The notes under the pieces are model-generated. The model was given only the letters and a program-made list of their open reading frames with translations. It was not told where the DNA came from and did no database searches. A DNA stretch of 64,000 bases from Vulcanimicrobium winogradskyi (lineage in GTDB: Bacteria; Vulcanimicrobiota; Vulcanimicrobiia; Vulcanimicrobiales; Vulcanimicrobiaceae), in assembly GCA_003134965.1 (NCBI GenBank), contig PLDA01000004.1, forward strand, positions 310,001-374,000, written 5' to 3'. Made by a program: the position numbers and the translations under genes. Shown piece by piece: positions 16,053 through 23,035 of this stretch; positions within the stretch are counted from its first letter, which is position 1; the number at the start of each line of letters is the position of its first letter.

Positions 16053-16128
16053 GCCCGGGGAGCTCGTTAGGACGAGCGCGACTCCCGTAAAGTCGAAGTA
16101 GCCGGTTCGAATCCGGCCCCGGGCTCCA
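16053..16128 (+). tRNA. tRNA-Thr (anticodon CGT), C at position 33
   Basis: Acceptor GCCCGGG/CCCGGGC; D-arm GCTC-GTTAGGAC-GAGC; anticodon stem CGACT/AGTCG with loop CCCGTAA; T-arm GCCGG-TTCGAAT-CCGGC; CCA encoded. Position 33 is C. Confidence 0.83.
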
Positions 16129-16129
16129 G

Positions 16130-16202
16130 CTCCCGTAGCTCAGACGGCAGACCGCGCGCCTCTGAAGCGCGAGCGCCGCCGGTTCGAACCCGGCCTGGAA
16201 GA
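16130..16202 (+). tRNA. Degenerate Arg-type tRNA carrying a Gln anticodon (CTG)
   Basis: The body closely follows the Arg(CCG) gene at 15654 (same D-arm, CGCGC/GCGCG anticodon stem and CCGG T-stem core), but the loop is CTCTGAA, giving CTG. One acceptor base is lost and the 3' strand CTGGAAG no longer pairs well with the 5' strand. CCA is absent. A non-functional or recoded duplicate. Confidence 0.5.
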
Positions 16203-16205
16203 CAA

Positions 16206-16278
16206 CAAGCGATGAGCCAGTCTGGGAAAGGCTGCGGGTTTTGGTCCCGCTATGACGTGTCGACGTCACGATCCCGAG
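16206..16278 (+). pseudogene. tRNA-Pro-like fragment (anticodon TGG)
   Basis: The anticodon arm is good (GCGGG-TTTTGGT-CCCGC) and a D-stem GCC/GGC is present. The T-arm is reduced to CGTG-TCGACGT-CACG and no acceptor stem can be formed with the flanks. I read it as a decayed tRNA-Pro(TGG). Confidence 0.45.
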
Positions 16279-16281
16279 TTC

Positions 16282-16354
16282 GCCGGCGTAGCTCAAGCGG
16301 TAGAGCGGTGTCCTTTTAAGTCATCAGGTCGGAGTTCGACCCTCCGCGCCGGCA
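16282..16354 (+). tRNA. tRNA-Lys (anticodon TTT)
   Basis: Acceptor GCCGGCG/CGCCGGC; D-arm GCTC/GAGC; anticodon loop CTTTTAA with one internal T-T mismatch in its stem; T-arm CGGAG-TTCGACC-CTCCG. CCA is not encoded. Confidence 0.83.
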
Positions 16355-16485
16355 CAGATTATGCCCGATGTTTTCGCGGATGATGGGGTGCGTTGTTATA
16401 TCGGTCAACTATCGTTAATTCGACGCGCAAGAACACTCCACTGTGCCAAGACGCTGTCATCGCGTAGGCTTATGTTCTTGACAAG

Positions 16486-17088
16486 ATGAAAAGTGTGAAA
16501 GCAATCAAGACGTGCCCGACGTGCGCGAAGGACTTTGCGGACCGCGACGGGCGACTTCGGTTCTGTTCGATGTCGTGCGCAGCGAGATTGAATAACATCG
16601 GCAAGAACCGATACGCGCATCGTCCCAGCCGGAAAAAACTTGCTTCAACGAAGCCCTGTCGATGCGGATGCGGTCAATTGGCGCGAGGGGTGAAAGGATA
16701 CGCTCGCAACGCGTGTTGGAGTCGCGTGAGTCGCGCGGAATATATTGCGCGCTGGCTGGCTGGACGCGAAACCGGTCGCAAGAGAAGCGTTGGCCCCTTC
16801 GTGGCGATTTCCCGACACGTCCGGAACTGGGTGATCTCGCTTCGTGGCGAGCGCTGTTGGCAGTGCGGCTGGGCGGAGATCCATCCCGTTACGGGACGAG
16901 TACCCGTTCACGTTGACCATATCGACGGGAATTTCTTAAATACGACGCCGGAGAACCTCCGACTTCTCTGCCCAAACTGCCACTCCCTAACGACGACGTA
17001 CGGCGCGCTGAATATGGGGCGCGGGCGGATGGCGCAATTTAAGTCCGTCGGTTTGTCGGCCGAAGCCGACTCAGTGGCTTATTCGTAA
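16486..17088 (+). CDS. HNH endonuclease with zinc-finger N-terminus, inside the tRNA array
   Basis: This 200-residue protein interrupts the array. Its N-terminus has CPTCAKDF and FCSMSC, a phage-type zinc ribbon, then CRCGCGQ. The nuclease core reads CWQCGW, VHVDHIDGN and PENLRLLCPNCH: the His pair, Asn and zinc cysteines of an HNH fold. The preceding 130 bases and the gene are clearly AT-richer than the neighbours. This matches free-standing homing or phage HNH enzymes that insert between tRNA genes. The ATG at 16486 is used. Confidence 0.88.
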   Translation: MKSVKAIKTCPTCAKDFADRDGRLRFCSMSCAARLNNIGKNRYAHRPSRKKLASTKPCRCGCGQLARGVKGYARNACWSRVSRAEYIARWLAGRETGRKRSVGPFVAISRHVRNWVISLRGERCWQCGWAEIHPVTGRVPVHVDHIDGNFLNTTPENLRLLCPNCHSLTTTYGALNMGRGRMAQFKSVGLSAEADSVAYS

Positions 17089-17129
17089 CCGCGGCCGTCG
17101 GCTGGATCCCGACGTCCCGCTCCGATCGT

Positions 17130-17221
17130 GGATGACGCCGCCTGTGGCAGGCAACGAGTCCTGAAAACTCGCGTGGACGCGGCTCAAACCCGCGGGGGAT
17201 CGAAACCTACGTCATCCGCCA
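17130..17221 (+). tRNA. tRNA-Ser (anticodon TGA), C at position 33
   Basis: Acceptor GGATGAC/GTCATCC; anticodon stem CGAGT/ACTCG with loop CCTGAAA; long variable arm CGCGG-CTCAAAC-CCGCG; T-loop ATCGAAA; CCA encoded. The usual bacterial Ser(TGA) loop is CTTGAAA, so U33 is replaced by C. The anticodon is not the TCA of tRNA-Sec. Confidence 0.82.
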
Positions 17222-17222
17222 T

Positions 17223-17295
17223 GGTCCCGTAGTGTAGTGGCTCTGCACAGTTGATTGTCGATCAGCGAGTACGAGTTCGATTCTCGTCGGGACCG
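17223..17295 (+). tRNA. tRNA-Asp (anticodon GTC)
   Basis: Acceptor GGTCCCG/CGGGACC; anticodon stem GTTGA/TCAGC with loop TTGTCGA; T-arm ACGAG-TTCGATT-CTCGT. CCA is not encoded. Confidence 0.88.
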
Positions 17296-17298
17296 TAT

Positions 17299-17370
17299 GC
17301 CCCGTTCGTCTAGTGGCTAAGACATCGGTTTTTCAGGCCGACAAAGACGGGTCGGAACCGTCACGGGGTA
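17299..17370 (+). tRNA. tRNA-Glu (anticodon TTC)
   Basis: Acceptor GCCCCGT/ACGGGGT; D-arm GTCT/AGAC; anticodon loop TTTTCAG; T-stem GACGG/CCGTC with an odd loop GTCGGAA. CCA is not encoded. Confidence 0.8.
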
Positions 17371-17375
17371 CCTTC

Positions 17376-17450
17376 GCTCTCGTCAGCCAGCGGCCAGGCT
17401 GCGACGTTCTCTGCGTCGTCACACCGGTTCGAATCCGGTCGAGAGCCCCA
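17376..17450 (+). tRNA. tRNA-Glu (anticodon CTC)
   Basis: Acceptor GCTCTCG/CGAGAGC; D-arm AGCC/GGCT; anticodon stem CGACG/CGTCG with loop TTCTCTG; T-arm ACCGG-TTCGAAT-CCGGT; CCA encoded. Confidence 0.9.
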
Positions 17451-17451
17451 T

Positions 17452-17531
17452 GTTGTCGTAGCTCAGCCCGGCACGAGAGCGCCGCCCTGATAAGGCGGAG
17501 GTCGCGGGTTCGATTCCCGCCGACAACACCA
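17452..17531 (+). tRNA. tRNA-Ile (anticodon GAT)
   Basis: Acceptor GTTGTCG/CGACAAC; anticodon stem CCGCC/GGCGG with loop CTGATAA; T-arm GCGGG-TTCGATT-CCCGC; CCA encoded. Confidence 0.9.
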
Positions 17532-17532
17532 T

Positions 17533-17608
17533 GCGCGAGAGGCCCTCTGGGAAGGGCGCTAGTGTAACAGACTAGCCGGTCCCGGTTCGACTCCGGGCTT
17601 GCGCACCA
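17533..17608 (+). tRNA. tRNA-Val (anticodon AAC)
   Basis: Acceptor GCGCGAG/CTTGCGC; D-arm GCCC/GGGC; anticodon stem CTAGT/ACTAG with loop GTAACAG; T-arm CCCGG-TTCGACT-CCGGG; CCA encoded. An A34 Val anticodon is rare in bacteria. Confidence 0.87.
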
Positions 17609-17609
17609 C

Positions 17610-17683
17610 GCGGGTCTTACATAGTGGTAGTGTTTCAGCGCGCCGTGCTGAAAGCGCCGGTTCGATTCCGGCGGCCCGCTCCA
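17610..17683 (+). tRNA. tRNA-Gly (anticodon GCC), C at position 33
   Basis: Acceptor GCGGGTC/GGCCCGC; D-arm ACAT/GTGT; anticodon stem TCAGC/GCTGA with loop GCGCCGT; T-arm GCCGG-TTCGATT-CCGGC; CCA encoded. Position 33 is C. Confidence 0.84.
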
Positions 17684-17684
17684 C

Positions 17685-17758
17685 GCGGTTATTGCATAAC
17701 GGGAATGCCTCTGGCCTCCAACCAGATGACCTGGGTTCGACTCCCAGTTGCCGCTCCA
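17685..17758 (+). tRNA. tRNA-Gly (anticodon TCC), C at position 33
   Basis: Acceptor GCGGTTA/TTGCCGC with a T-T mismatch; anticodon stem TCTGG/CCAGA with loop CCTCCAA (the usual loop is CTTCCAA); T-arm CTGGG-TTCGACT-CCCAG; CCA encoded. Last gene of the array. Confidence 0.84.
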
Positions 17759-17804
17759 ATTTCTTCACCCAACACTCGACGACGCACGAAAGGAGGCGAT
17801 TCCC

Positions 17805-18338
17805 TTGAGCTCAGACTGTCTGCTCCTCAACTTCACGTACGAGCCGCTGGGCGTCGTCGACGTTACCCGCGCGGTGCGGCTGCTCTTCGCGCGCAAGGTC
17901 GAGATCGTGCACGCCGGCGCCGGCGAGATCCGCTCCGTGACGGCGGCGTTTCCGCTGCCGTCGATCGTGCGGCTGCTCTACTACGTCGCGCGCCGCCGCA
18001 AGAAGGTCGCGCTGACGAAGAAGAACGTCCTGCTCCGCGACGACTACGTCTGCGGTTACTGCGCTTCGCGCGGCGGCGCGACGATGACGGTCGACCACGT
18101 CGTGCCGCGCAGCCGCGGCGGCCGCTCGGCGTGGGAGAACCTCGTCGCCTGCTGCACGGCGTGCAACGCGCGCAAGCGCGACCGCACGCCGGACGAGGCG
18201 CGCATGCCGCTCCGCCGCGTCCCGCGCGAGCCGCGGTTCATCCCGTGGATCGTCGTCCGCCGCAACACGGCGCCCGACGAATGGGACAAGTATCTCGCGC
18301 TCTACAGCGTCGGGATCGAAGAGCGGGTCGGCCGGTGA
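17805..18338 (+). CDS. HNH endonuclease
   Basis: This 177-residue protein starts at TTG 17805, eight bases after AGGAGG (17791-17796). The core CGYCASRGGATMTVDHVVPRS, then W-x-N near CCTACNARKRDRTP, is the compact HNH fold found in many bacterial chromosomes; the DH pair and Asn are catalytic, and the cysteines bind zinc. It follows the last tRNA by 46 bp and overlaps the next gene by four bases. A CGAAAGGAGG leader also precedes rsr. It may be a chromosomal nuclease of the McrA-like group rather than a homing enzyme. Confidence 0.85.
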   Translation: MSSDCLLLNFTYEPLGVVDVTRAVRLLFARKVEIVHAGAGEIRSVTAAFPLPSIVRLLYYVARRRKKVALTKKNVLLRDDYVCGYCASRGGATMTVDHVVPRSRGGRSAWENLVACCTACNARKRDRTPDEARMPLRRVPREPRFIPWIVVRRNTAPDEWDKYLALYSVGIEERVGR

Positions 18339-18562
18339 ACGGGCTCGCCGAAGCCCTGCAGCAGCGGGTCGGCGCGCGCATCCGCGAGCTGCGCGCCGAC
18401 CGCGGTCTGACGCAGCTCCGGCTCGCCGAGCGCTCGGGGATCAGCCGGCCCTCGGTTGCCAACGTTGAAGCCGGGCGCCAGAACGTCAGCCTGCGGCAAC
18501 TGAGCGCGCTGGCGCTCGCGCTCGACGTCGGGGTGGACGAGCTCCTCGCCGGGGACCGCTGA
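18335..18562 (+). CDS. Small XRE-family DNA-binding regulator
   Basis: A 75-residue single-domain protein starting at a GTG that overlaps the HNH stop codon. RIRELRADRGLTQLRLAERSGISRPSVANVEAGR (about 14-48) is a Cro/C1-type helix-turn-helix. Coupling to the HNH gene suggests that it controls that nuclease, in the manner of restriction-modification controllers; this is inference. Confidence 0.85.
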   Translation: MNGLAEALQQRVGARIRELRADRGLTQLRLAERSGISRPSVANVEAGRQNVSLRQLSALALALDVGVDELLAGDR

Positions 18563-18613
18563 TCCCCGGCGAGGGCGGTTCCACCGTACCCGCCGTCGAA
18601 CGGCAACCGTTAC

Positions 18614-20620
18614 ATGACGAGGGCTCGAGACGTCGCTCGCCGGTTCGGCGTCAGGATTCGTACGCAGGCGATCCTGATCAGCGTCGTACCGCTGACGTTT
18701 CTCCTCATCTTGTGCGTCATCGCGAGCGTGCTGCAGAACAGAACCGAGCAGATGGCGGCTTGGTCGCAGCGCTCGACGAACGCCCTCAGCGAATCCGACG
18801 CGATACAGAAGAGCATCTCCGAAGCCAACCGCAGCCTCCTGGAATACACGCGAGGGGCGAAGCGGGGTTCGCTCGCCGGTTACGACAACGGCCGCCGCGA
18901 ACTCCCGCTCCACGAGGCGCAACTCTTGCGTCTCGTCCGCGACGATCCGGCGCAGGAGCGCCGCGCGGCACGCTATGCAGAACTCAGCAACCAGCTGATG
19001 AGCGAAGTGCTGACGCCATATCTGACGCTGTGGCAGGCCGGGAAGAAGTCGGCCGCCGCCAAGCTGGGCGTGTCGCCGCGCGTGCGGCGAATGGCCGCTG
19101 AATGGGAGGCGGTCAGGAACGACTTCGGCCTGACGGAGCGCCAGAGCGCGCTCGCCCGGTATGCCGCGCTGCACCGCGACCTCGGGTCGCTCGGAACCGG
19201 CCTGATCGGTGCTTCCGTCGCCGGGATCGTACTGACGGTGTTCGTCACCGGTCAGTTCGGGTTTCGGATCGCACGCCGGTTGCTGCGGCTCACCGAGAAC
19301 GCTCGCCGGCTCGGAAGCGGCGAGCCGACCGCCGTCATCGGCGGCGCCGACGAGATCGCCGACCTCGATCGCGTCTACCACGAGATGACGCGGCGCATTC
19401 AGGAGACCTTGCACCAGAAGGAGGATGCGCTGGCGGCCTACGAGCGCGCGCACCACGTCGCCTCGACGCTGCAGCGGGCGCTGCTCCCGCAGGAGCTCCC
19501 CGACGTGCCCGGGATCGCGTTCGACGGTGTCTACGTGCCAGGCCGCGCCGAAGCGCAAGTCGGCGGCGATTGGTACGACGCGTTGCGCCTCGCCGACGGG
19601 CGCGTTCTCGTCACCATCGGCGATGTTGCGGGGACCGGGCTGCCGGCCGCCGTCATCATGGCGGCGATGCGCCAAGTGATCCGGGGCGTCGCCCAGGTCT
19701 ACGCCGATCCTGCGACGATGATCGACGCGGCAGACCGGACGCTCAAGGCCGAGCATCCCGATCGGTTCGTTACCGCGTTCGTCGGTGTCTACGACCCCGT
19801 GGCGCACACGCTGTCGTACTGCTCCGCCGGCCATCCCGCACCGCTCGTGCGCCACGCCGACGGTTCGGTGAGCGATATGCCGTCGGAAGGTTTGCCGCTC
19901 GGATTGCGCACGCGTGACGGAACCGATGCGCGCACCGTCGATATCCCCGACGGTGCGACGTTGCTGTTCTACACCGACGGCCTCATCGAATCGACGCAGG
20001 ACGTGATCGAAGGCGAACGGCGGCTGCGCGCCGCGCTCGCAGAACCGCAGATCGCGATGCGGCCCGATCTCGCCCAGGCGATCCACGACGACGTCCTGCG
20101 CGAAGGGGCGCGCGACGACGTCGCGATCCTGGCGATGCGGCTGGAACCGGCTGTCACGGTCACGCCGGGCTCCTCGCGACACTGGAGTTTCGATACCGGG
20201 GACCTCAAGACGGCGCAGCGCACGCGCGCGCTCTTCGCCTCCGTTCTCGCCGACGCCGGGATGCTCGATGACGACGTCTTCAGCGCCGAGCTAATCTTCG
20301 GTGAACTTCTCAGCAACGCGGTGCGCTATGCGCCGGGGGCGATCGAGGTCGTGCTCGACTGGAGCGGCGCCTCGCCGGCGATCGTGCACTTCCTCGACCG
20401 CGGGCCGGGCTTCGTCGTCATCCCGCGGCTGCCGACCGATCTGCTCAGCGAACGTGGCCGCGGCCTCTTCCTCGTTTGGTCGCTCTCCGACGACTTCAAC
20501 GTCACCAAGCGCGCCGACGGCGGGTCGCACGTCCGCGTCGTCCTGACCCCGCGCCGCAAACGTCGGCAGAACGGCGTCGTCGCGGGCACGCAGACGGCGC
20601 CGCTGAACGCAGCTTCGTGA
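18614..20620 (+). CDS. Membrane sensor with HAMP, SpoIIE-type PP2C phosphatase and anti-sigma kinase-like ATPase domains
   Basis: This 668-residue protein has two transmembrane helices (about 20-42 and 195-215) around a CHASE3-like helical periplasmic domain, a HAMP linker (to about 270), a PP2C/SpoIIE phosphatase (about 300-510; GGDWYDALRL, VGDVAGTGLPAAV and YTDGLIE supply metal ligands) and a C-terminal RsbW-like HATPase domain (about 540-655; GELLSNAVRYAPGAIEV). Such fusions both phosphorylate and dephosphorylate STAS-domain anti-anti-sigma factors in partner-switching stress control. No STAS or sigma gene is adjacent. It overlaps the next gene by four bases. Confidence 0.9.
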   Translation: MTRARDVARRFGVRIRTQAILISVVPLTFLLILCVIASVLQNRTEQMAAWSQRSTNALSESDAIQKSISEANRSLLEYTRGAKRGSLAGYDNGRRELPLHEAQLLRLVRDDPAQERRAARYAELSNQLMSEVLTPYLTLWQAGKKSAAAKLGVSPRVRRMAAEWEAVRNDFGLTERQSALARYAALHRDLGSLGTGLIGASVAGIVLTVFVTGQFGFRIARRLLRLTENARRLGSGEPTAVIGGADEIADLDRVYHEMTRRIQETLHQKEDALAAYERAHHVASTLQRALLPQELPDVPGIAFDGVYVPGRAEAQVGGDWYDALRLADGRVLVTIGDVAGTGLPAAVIMAAMRQVIRGVAQVYADPATMIDAADRTLKAEHPDRFVTAFVGVYDPVAHTLSYCSAGHPAPLVRHADGSVSDMPSEGLPLGLRTRDGTDARTVDIPDGATLLFYTDGLIESTQDVIEGERRLRAALAEPQIAMRPDLAQAIHDDVLREGARDDVAILAMRLEPAVTVTPGSSRHWSFDTGDLKTAQRTRALFASVLADAGMLDDDVFSAELIFGELLSNAVRYAPGAIEVVLDWSGASPAIVHFLDRGPGFVVIPRLPTDLLSERGRGLFLVWSLSDDFNVTKRADGGSHVRVVLTPRRKRRQNGVVAGTQTAPLNAAS

Positions 20621-21444
20621 ACGAGCGCTTCGTGCGCGACGGTTTCCTCGTCATCCCGGATTTCAAGGGTCACGGCGAGGTCGTCGCGCTGCGCGAACGC
20701 GCGAAAGCGATCGTCGACGCATTCGACCCGGCTGAATCGAACGCCGTCTTCACCACCCGCGACGAAGCGACGACGAAGTCGGACGCATACTTCTTGACGT
20801 CGGGCCAAACGGTCCGGTGCTTCTTCGAAGAAGAGGCGTTCGACGCATCGGGGGCGTTGCGTCAGCCAAAGGAGCTCTCGATCAACAAGATCGGTCACGC
20901 GATGCACGACCTCGACCCGGTGTTCGAGCGCTTTTCACGCGACCCGCGCCTGCACGATCTCGCCCGCGAGATCGGCGTCCCCCAGCCACGCGTCTACCAG
21001 TCGATGTACATCTTCAAACAGCCGCGGATCGGGGGCGAAGTCCGCTGGCACCAGGACGCGACCTACTTCCAAACCGAGCCGCTCACCGTCACGACGCTGT
21101 GGTTCGCGTTGGAGCGCGCCGACCGGACCAACGGCTGCCTGTGGGTGCAGCGCGGCGGCCACCGGACGCCGCTGCGCGAACGGTTCGTCGTCGACGCCGC
21201 CGGGAGCCGCCTGGAGCGCGTCGACGAGACGCCGTGGCCCTCGGACGATGATGCCGAGCCGGTCGAAGTCGAGGCAGGGACGCTGGTCGTGTTTCACGGC
21301 CTGCTGCCGCACTACAGCGCGCCGAACCGTTCCGAGACGTCCCGCCACGCGTACACGCTCCATTTCGTCGATGCCGGCGCGCGGTATGCCGCGACGAATT
21401 GGCTGCAGCGCGGCGCGAGCTTTCCGGCGCGGGGTTTCGTCTAA
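20617..21444 (+). CDS. Phytanoyl-CoA dioxygenase (PhyH)-family oxygenase
   Basis: This 275-residue protein starts at the GTG that overlaps the phosphatase stop. The double-stranded beta-helix Fe(II)/2-oxoglutarate core shows the iron ligands H-x-D in RWHQDATYF and the distal His in GLLPHYSAPN, with a basic 2-oxoglutarate-binding Arg in SETSRHAYTLHF. The N-terminal YxxxGFLVIPDF-like lead is typical of the family. Substrate unknown; PhyH relatives hydroxylate lipids and secondary metabolites. Confidence 0.88.
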   Translation: MNERFVRDGFLVIPDFKGHGEVVALRERAKAIVDAFDPAESNAVFTTRDEATTKSDAYFLTSGQTVRCFFEEEAFDASGALRQPKELSINKIGHAMHDLDPVFERFSRDPRLHDLAREIGVPQPRVYQSMYIFKQPRIGGEVRWHQDATYFQTEPLTVTTLWFALERADRTNGCLWVQRGGHRTPLRERFVVDAAGSRLERVDETPWPSDDDAEPVEVEAGTLVVFHGLLPHYSAPNRSETSRHAYTLHFVDAGARYAATNWLQRGASFPARGFV

Positions 21445-21456
21445 CGCAGTGAGCCG

Positions 21457-22281
21457 CTACGCGTCGAGAAAGATGTCCTCGCCGAGCGGTGTGCCCGGTG
21501 CGACGGCGTAGCCGTCGAAGTCCGAGATCCCGTGAGTTCGCAGCACGTCCTCGTCGATGAAGGTGTTGCCGGTACACGCGCGTGCGTCGCTGTCGAGCAC
21601 CAGGTAGGCCGCGTCGGCAACGATCGCCGGCGTGCGCGACGCCTTGATCACCGCGTCGCCGCCGAGCAGATTCTGGACCGCGGCCGTCGCGATCACCGTC
21701 TTCGGCCAAAGCGTGTTGGCCGCGATTCCGCGCGCGCGAAACTCCGCTGCGAAACCGAGCGTCAGCAGGGTCATCCCGTACTTCTTGAACGTATAGGCCG
21801 GCGCGGTGCCGACCCACTTCGAGGCCAGTGCGATCGGCGGCGAGAGCGTCAGCACGTGTGGGTTCGTGCCCTTCTCGAGGTACGGTAGCGCCGCTCGTGT
21901 GACGAGATACGTCGCGCGCGGCCCGATCGAGGTCATGAGATCGAAGGCCTTGGCGTCGACCTGCGCCGTTCCGCCGAGCCGGATCGCGCTGGCGTTGTTG
22001 ACGACGATGTCGATCCCGCCGAAGCGCTCGACCGCGGCCGCAACGGCGTGCTTGATCTCATCCTCCGAGCGCACGTCGCACTGCACCGCGAGCGCCTTGC
22101 CGCCGGCCGCCTCGATAGCGGCCGCCGCCGTATGGATCGTCCCCGGCAGCTTCGGATGGGGCTCGACGGTCTTGGCGACGACCGCGACGTTCGCGCCGTC
22201 CCGCGCCGCACGTAGTCCGATCGCCAGTCCGATACCCCGGCTGGAGCCGGTGATGAAGAGGGTCTTGCCGGCAAGGCTCAC
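21457..22281 (-). CDS. Short-chain dehydrogenase/reductase (HSDL2-like)
   Basis: A 274-residue Rossmann enzyme: cofactor loop TGSSRGIG (about 11-18), NNAS motif, and catalytic Y-x-x-x-K in PAYTFKKYGMT. The overall sequence resembles the hydroxysteroid dehydrogenase-like 2 group. Its ATG overlaps the stop of the upstream crotonase by four bases, so the two are coupled and probably act on the same acyl or hydroxyacyl compound. Confidence 0.9.
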   Translation of the reverse strand: MSLAGKTLFITGSSRGIGLAIGLRAARDGANVAVVAKTVEPHPKLPGTIHTAAAAIEAAGGKALAVQCDVRSEDEIKHAVAAAVERFGGIDIVVNNASAIRLGGTAQVDAKAFDLMTSIGPRATYLVTRAALPYLEKGTNPHVLTLSPPIALASKWVGTAPAYTFKKYGMTLLTLGFAAEFRARGIAANTLWPKTVIATAAVQNLLGGDAVIKASRTPAIVADAAYLVLDSDARACTGNTFIDEDVLRTHGISDFDGYAVAPGTPLGEDIFLDA

Positions 22282-23033
22282 CGGCCGCGTGCTCCGCGCT
22301 CGAAGAACGCCGCCATCGCGGCGCGCGCCTCGTCGGAAGCGAGCCGGGCGCGAAACGCGCTCCCCTCGCGGGCCATCGCGGCGAGGATCGCATCGCGGTC
22401 GTGGTTCACCAGCCGCTTCGTCTCGCGCACTGCTTGCCGCGGCTTTGCGGCGATCGCGCGCGCCGCCGCTTCTGCCTCGGCATCGAGGAGGTCGTCCGCG
22501 ACGAGCTTCGTCACCAGACCGTCGGCGTAGGCTTGGTCGGCGCCGATCGTCTCGCCGAGGTACAGCGCCGCGCCGGCGCGTGCGCGCCCGATGCGCCGCG
22601 CCAACAGCACGCTGCTCCCTGCCTCCGGCACCAGGCCGAGGTCGACGAACGGGACCTTGAACTTCGCGGTCGGGGAGGCGAAGACGACGTCGCAGTGCAG
22701 CAGCATCGTCGTGCCGATCCCGACCGCCGCGCCGCGCACCGCCGCGACGATCGGCACGTCGGTCGTGACGAGCCCGGTCAGAAACCGGGAGACCGGCGCG
22801 TCCTCGCCGTGCGGCGGCTGGTCGAGGAAGTCGCGGAGGTCGTTCCCCGCCGTGAAGGTGTCGCCGCGCGCCTCGATGAGCAATGCGCCCACGTCGTCAG
22901 CCGCGGCCGACGCGATCGCGTCGGCCAAGACCGCGTACATTGCGACGGTCAGCGCGTTTTTCTTCTCCGCCCGGTCCAGCACGACGCGCCGAACCCCGGC
23001 GCGGTCCTCGACCGAGACCCCCAATGACGTCAT
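22278..23033 (-). CDS. Enoyl-CoA hydratase/isomerase (crotonase) family protein
   Basis: A 251-residue crotonase-fold enzyme. VVLDRAEKKNALT, the oxyanion-hole segments TFTAGNDLRDF and VRGAAVGIGTTMLLHCD, and the Leu-Val-Pro-Glu segment (GLVPEAGSS) are typical. It lies two bases downstream of nagA on the same strand. Confidence 0.9.
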   Translation of the reverse strand: MTSLGVSVEDRAGVRRVVLDRAEKKNALTVAMYAVLADAIASAAADDVGALLIEARGDTFTAGNDLRDFLDQPPHGEDAPVSRFLTGLVTTDVPIVAAVRGAAVGIGTTMLLHCDVVFASPTAKFKVPFVDLGLVPEAGSSVLLARRIGRARAGAALYLGETIGADQAYADGLVTKLVADDLLDAEAEAAARAIAAKPRQAVRETKRLVNHDRDAILAAMAREGSAFRARLASDEARAAMAAFFERGARGR

Positions 23034-23035
23034 GA

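Noticed and set aside
17130..17221. tRNA-Sec
   Set aside because: Length and variable arm fit, but the anticodon is TGA rather than TCA and the acceptor and T-stem lengths are those of tRNA-Ser.
13700..17760. CRISPR array
   Set aside because: Repeated TTCGA-containing blocks are tRNA T-arms; there is no fixed repeat-spacer period and no cas genes.
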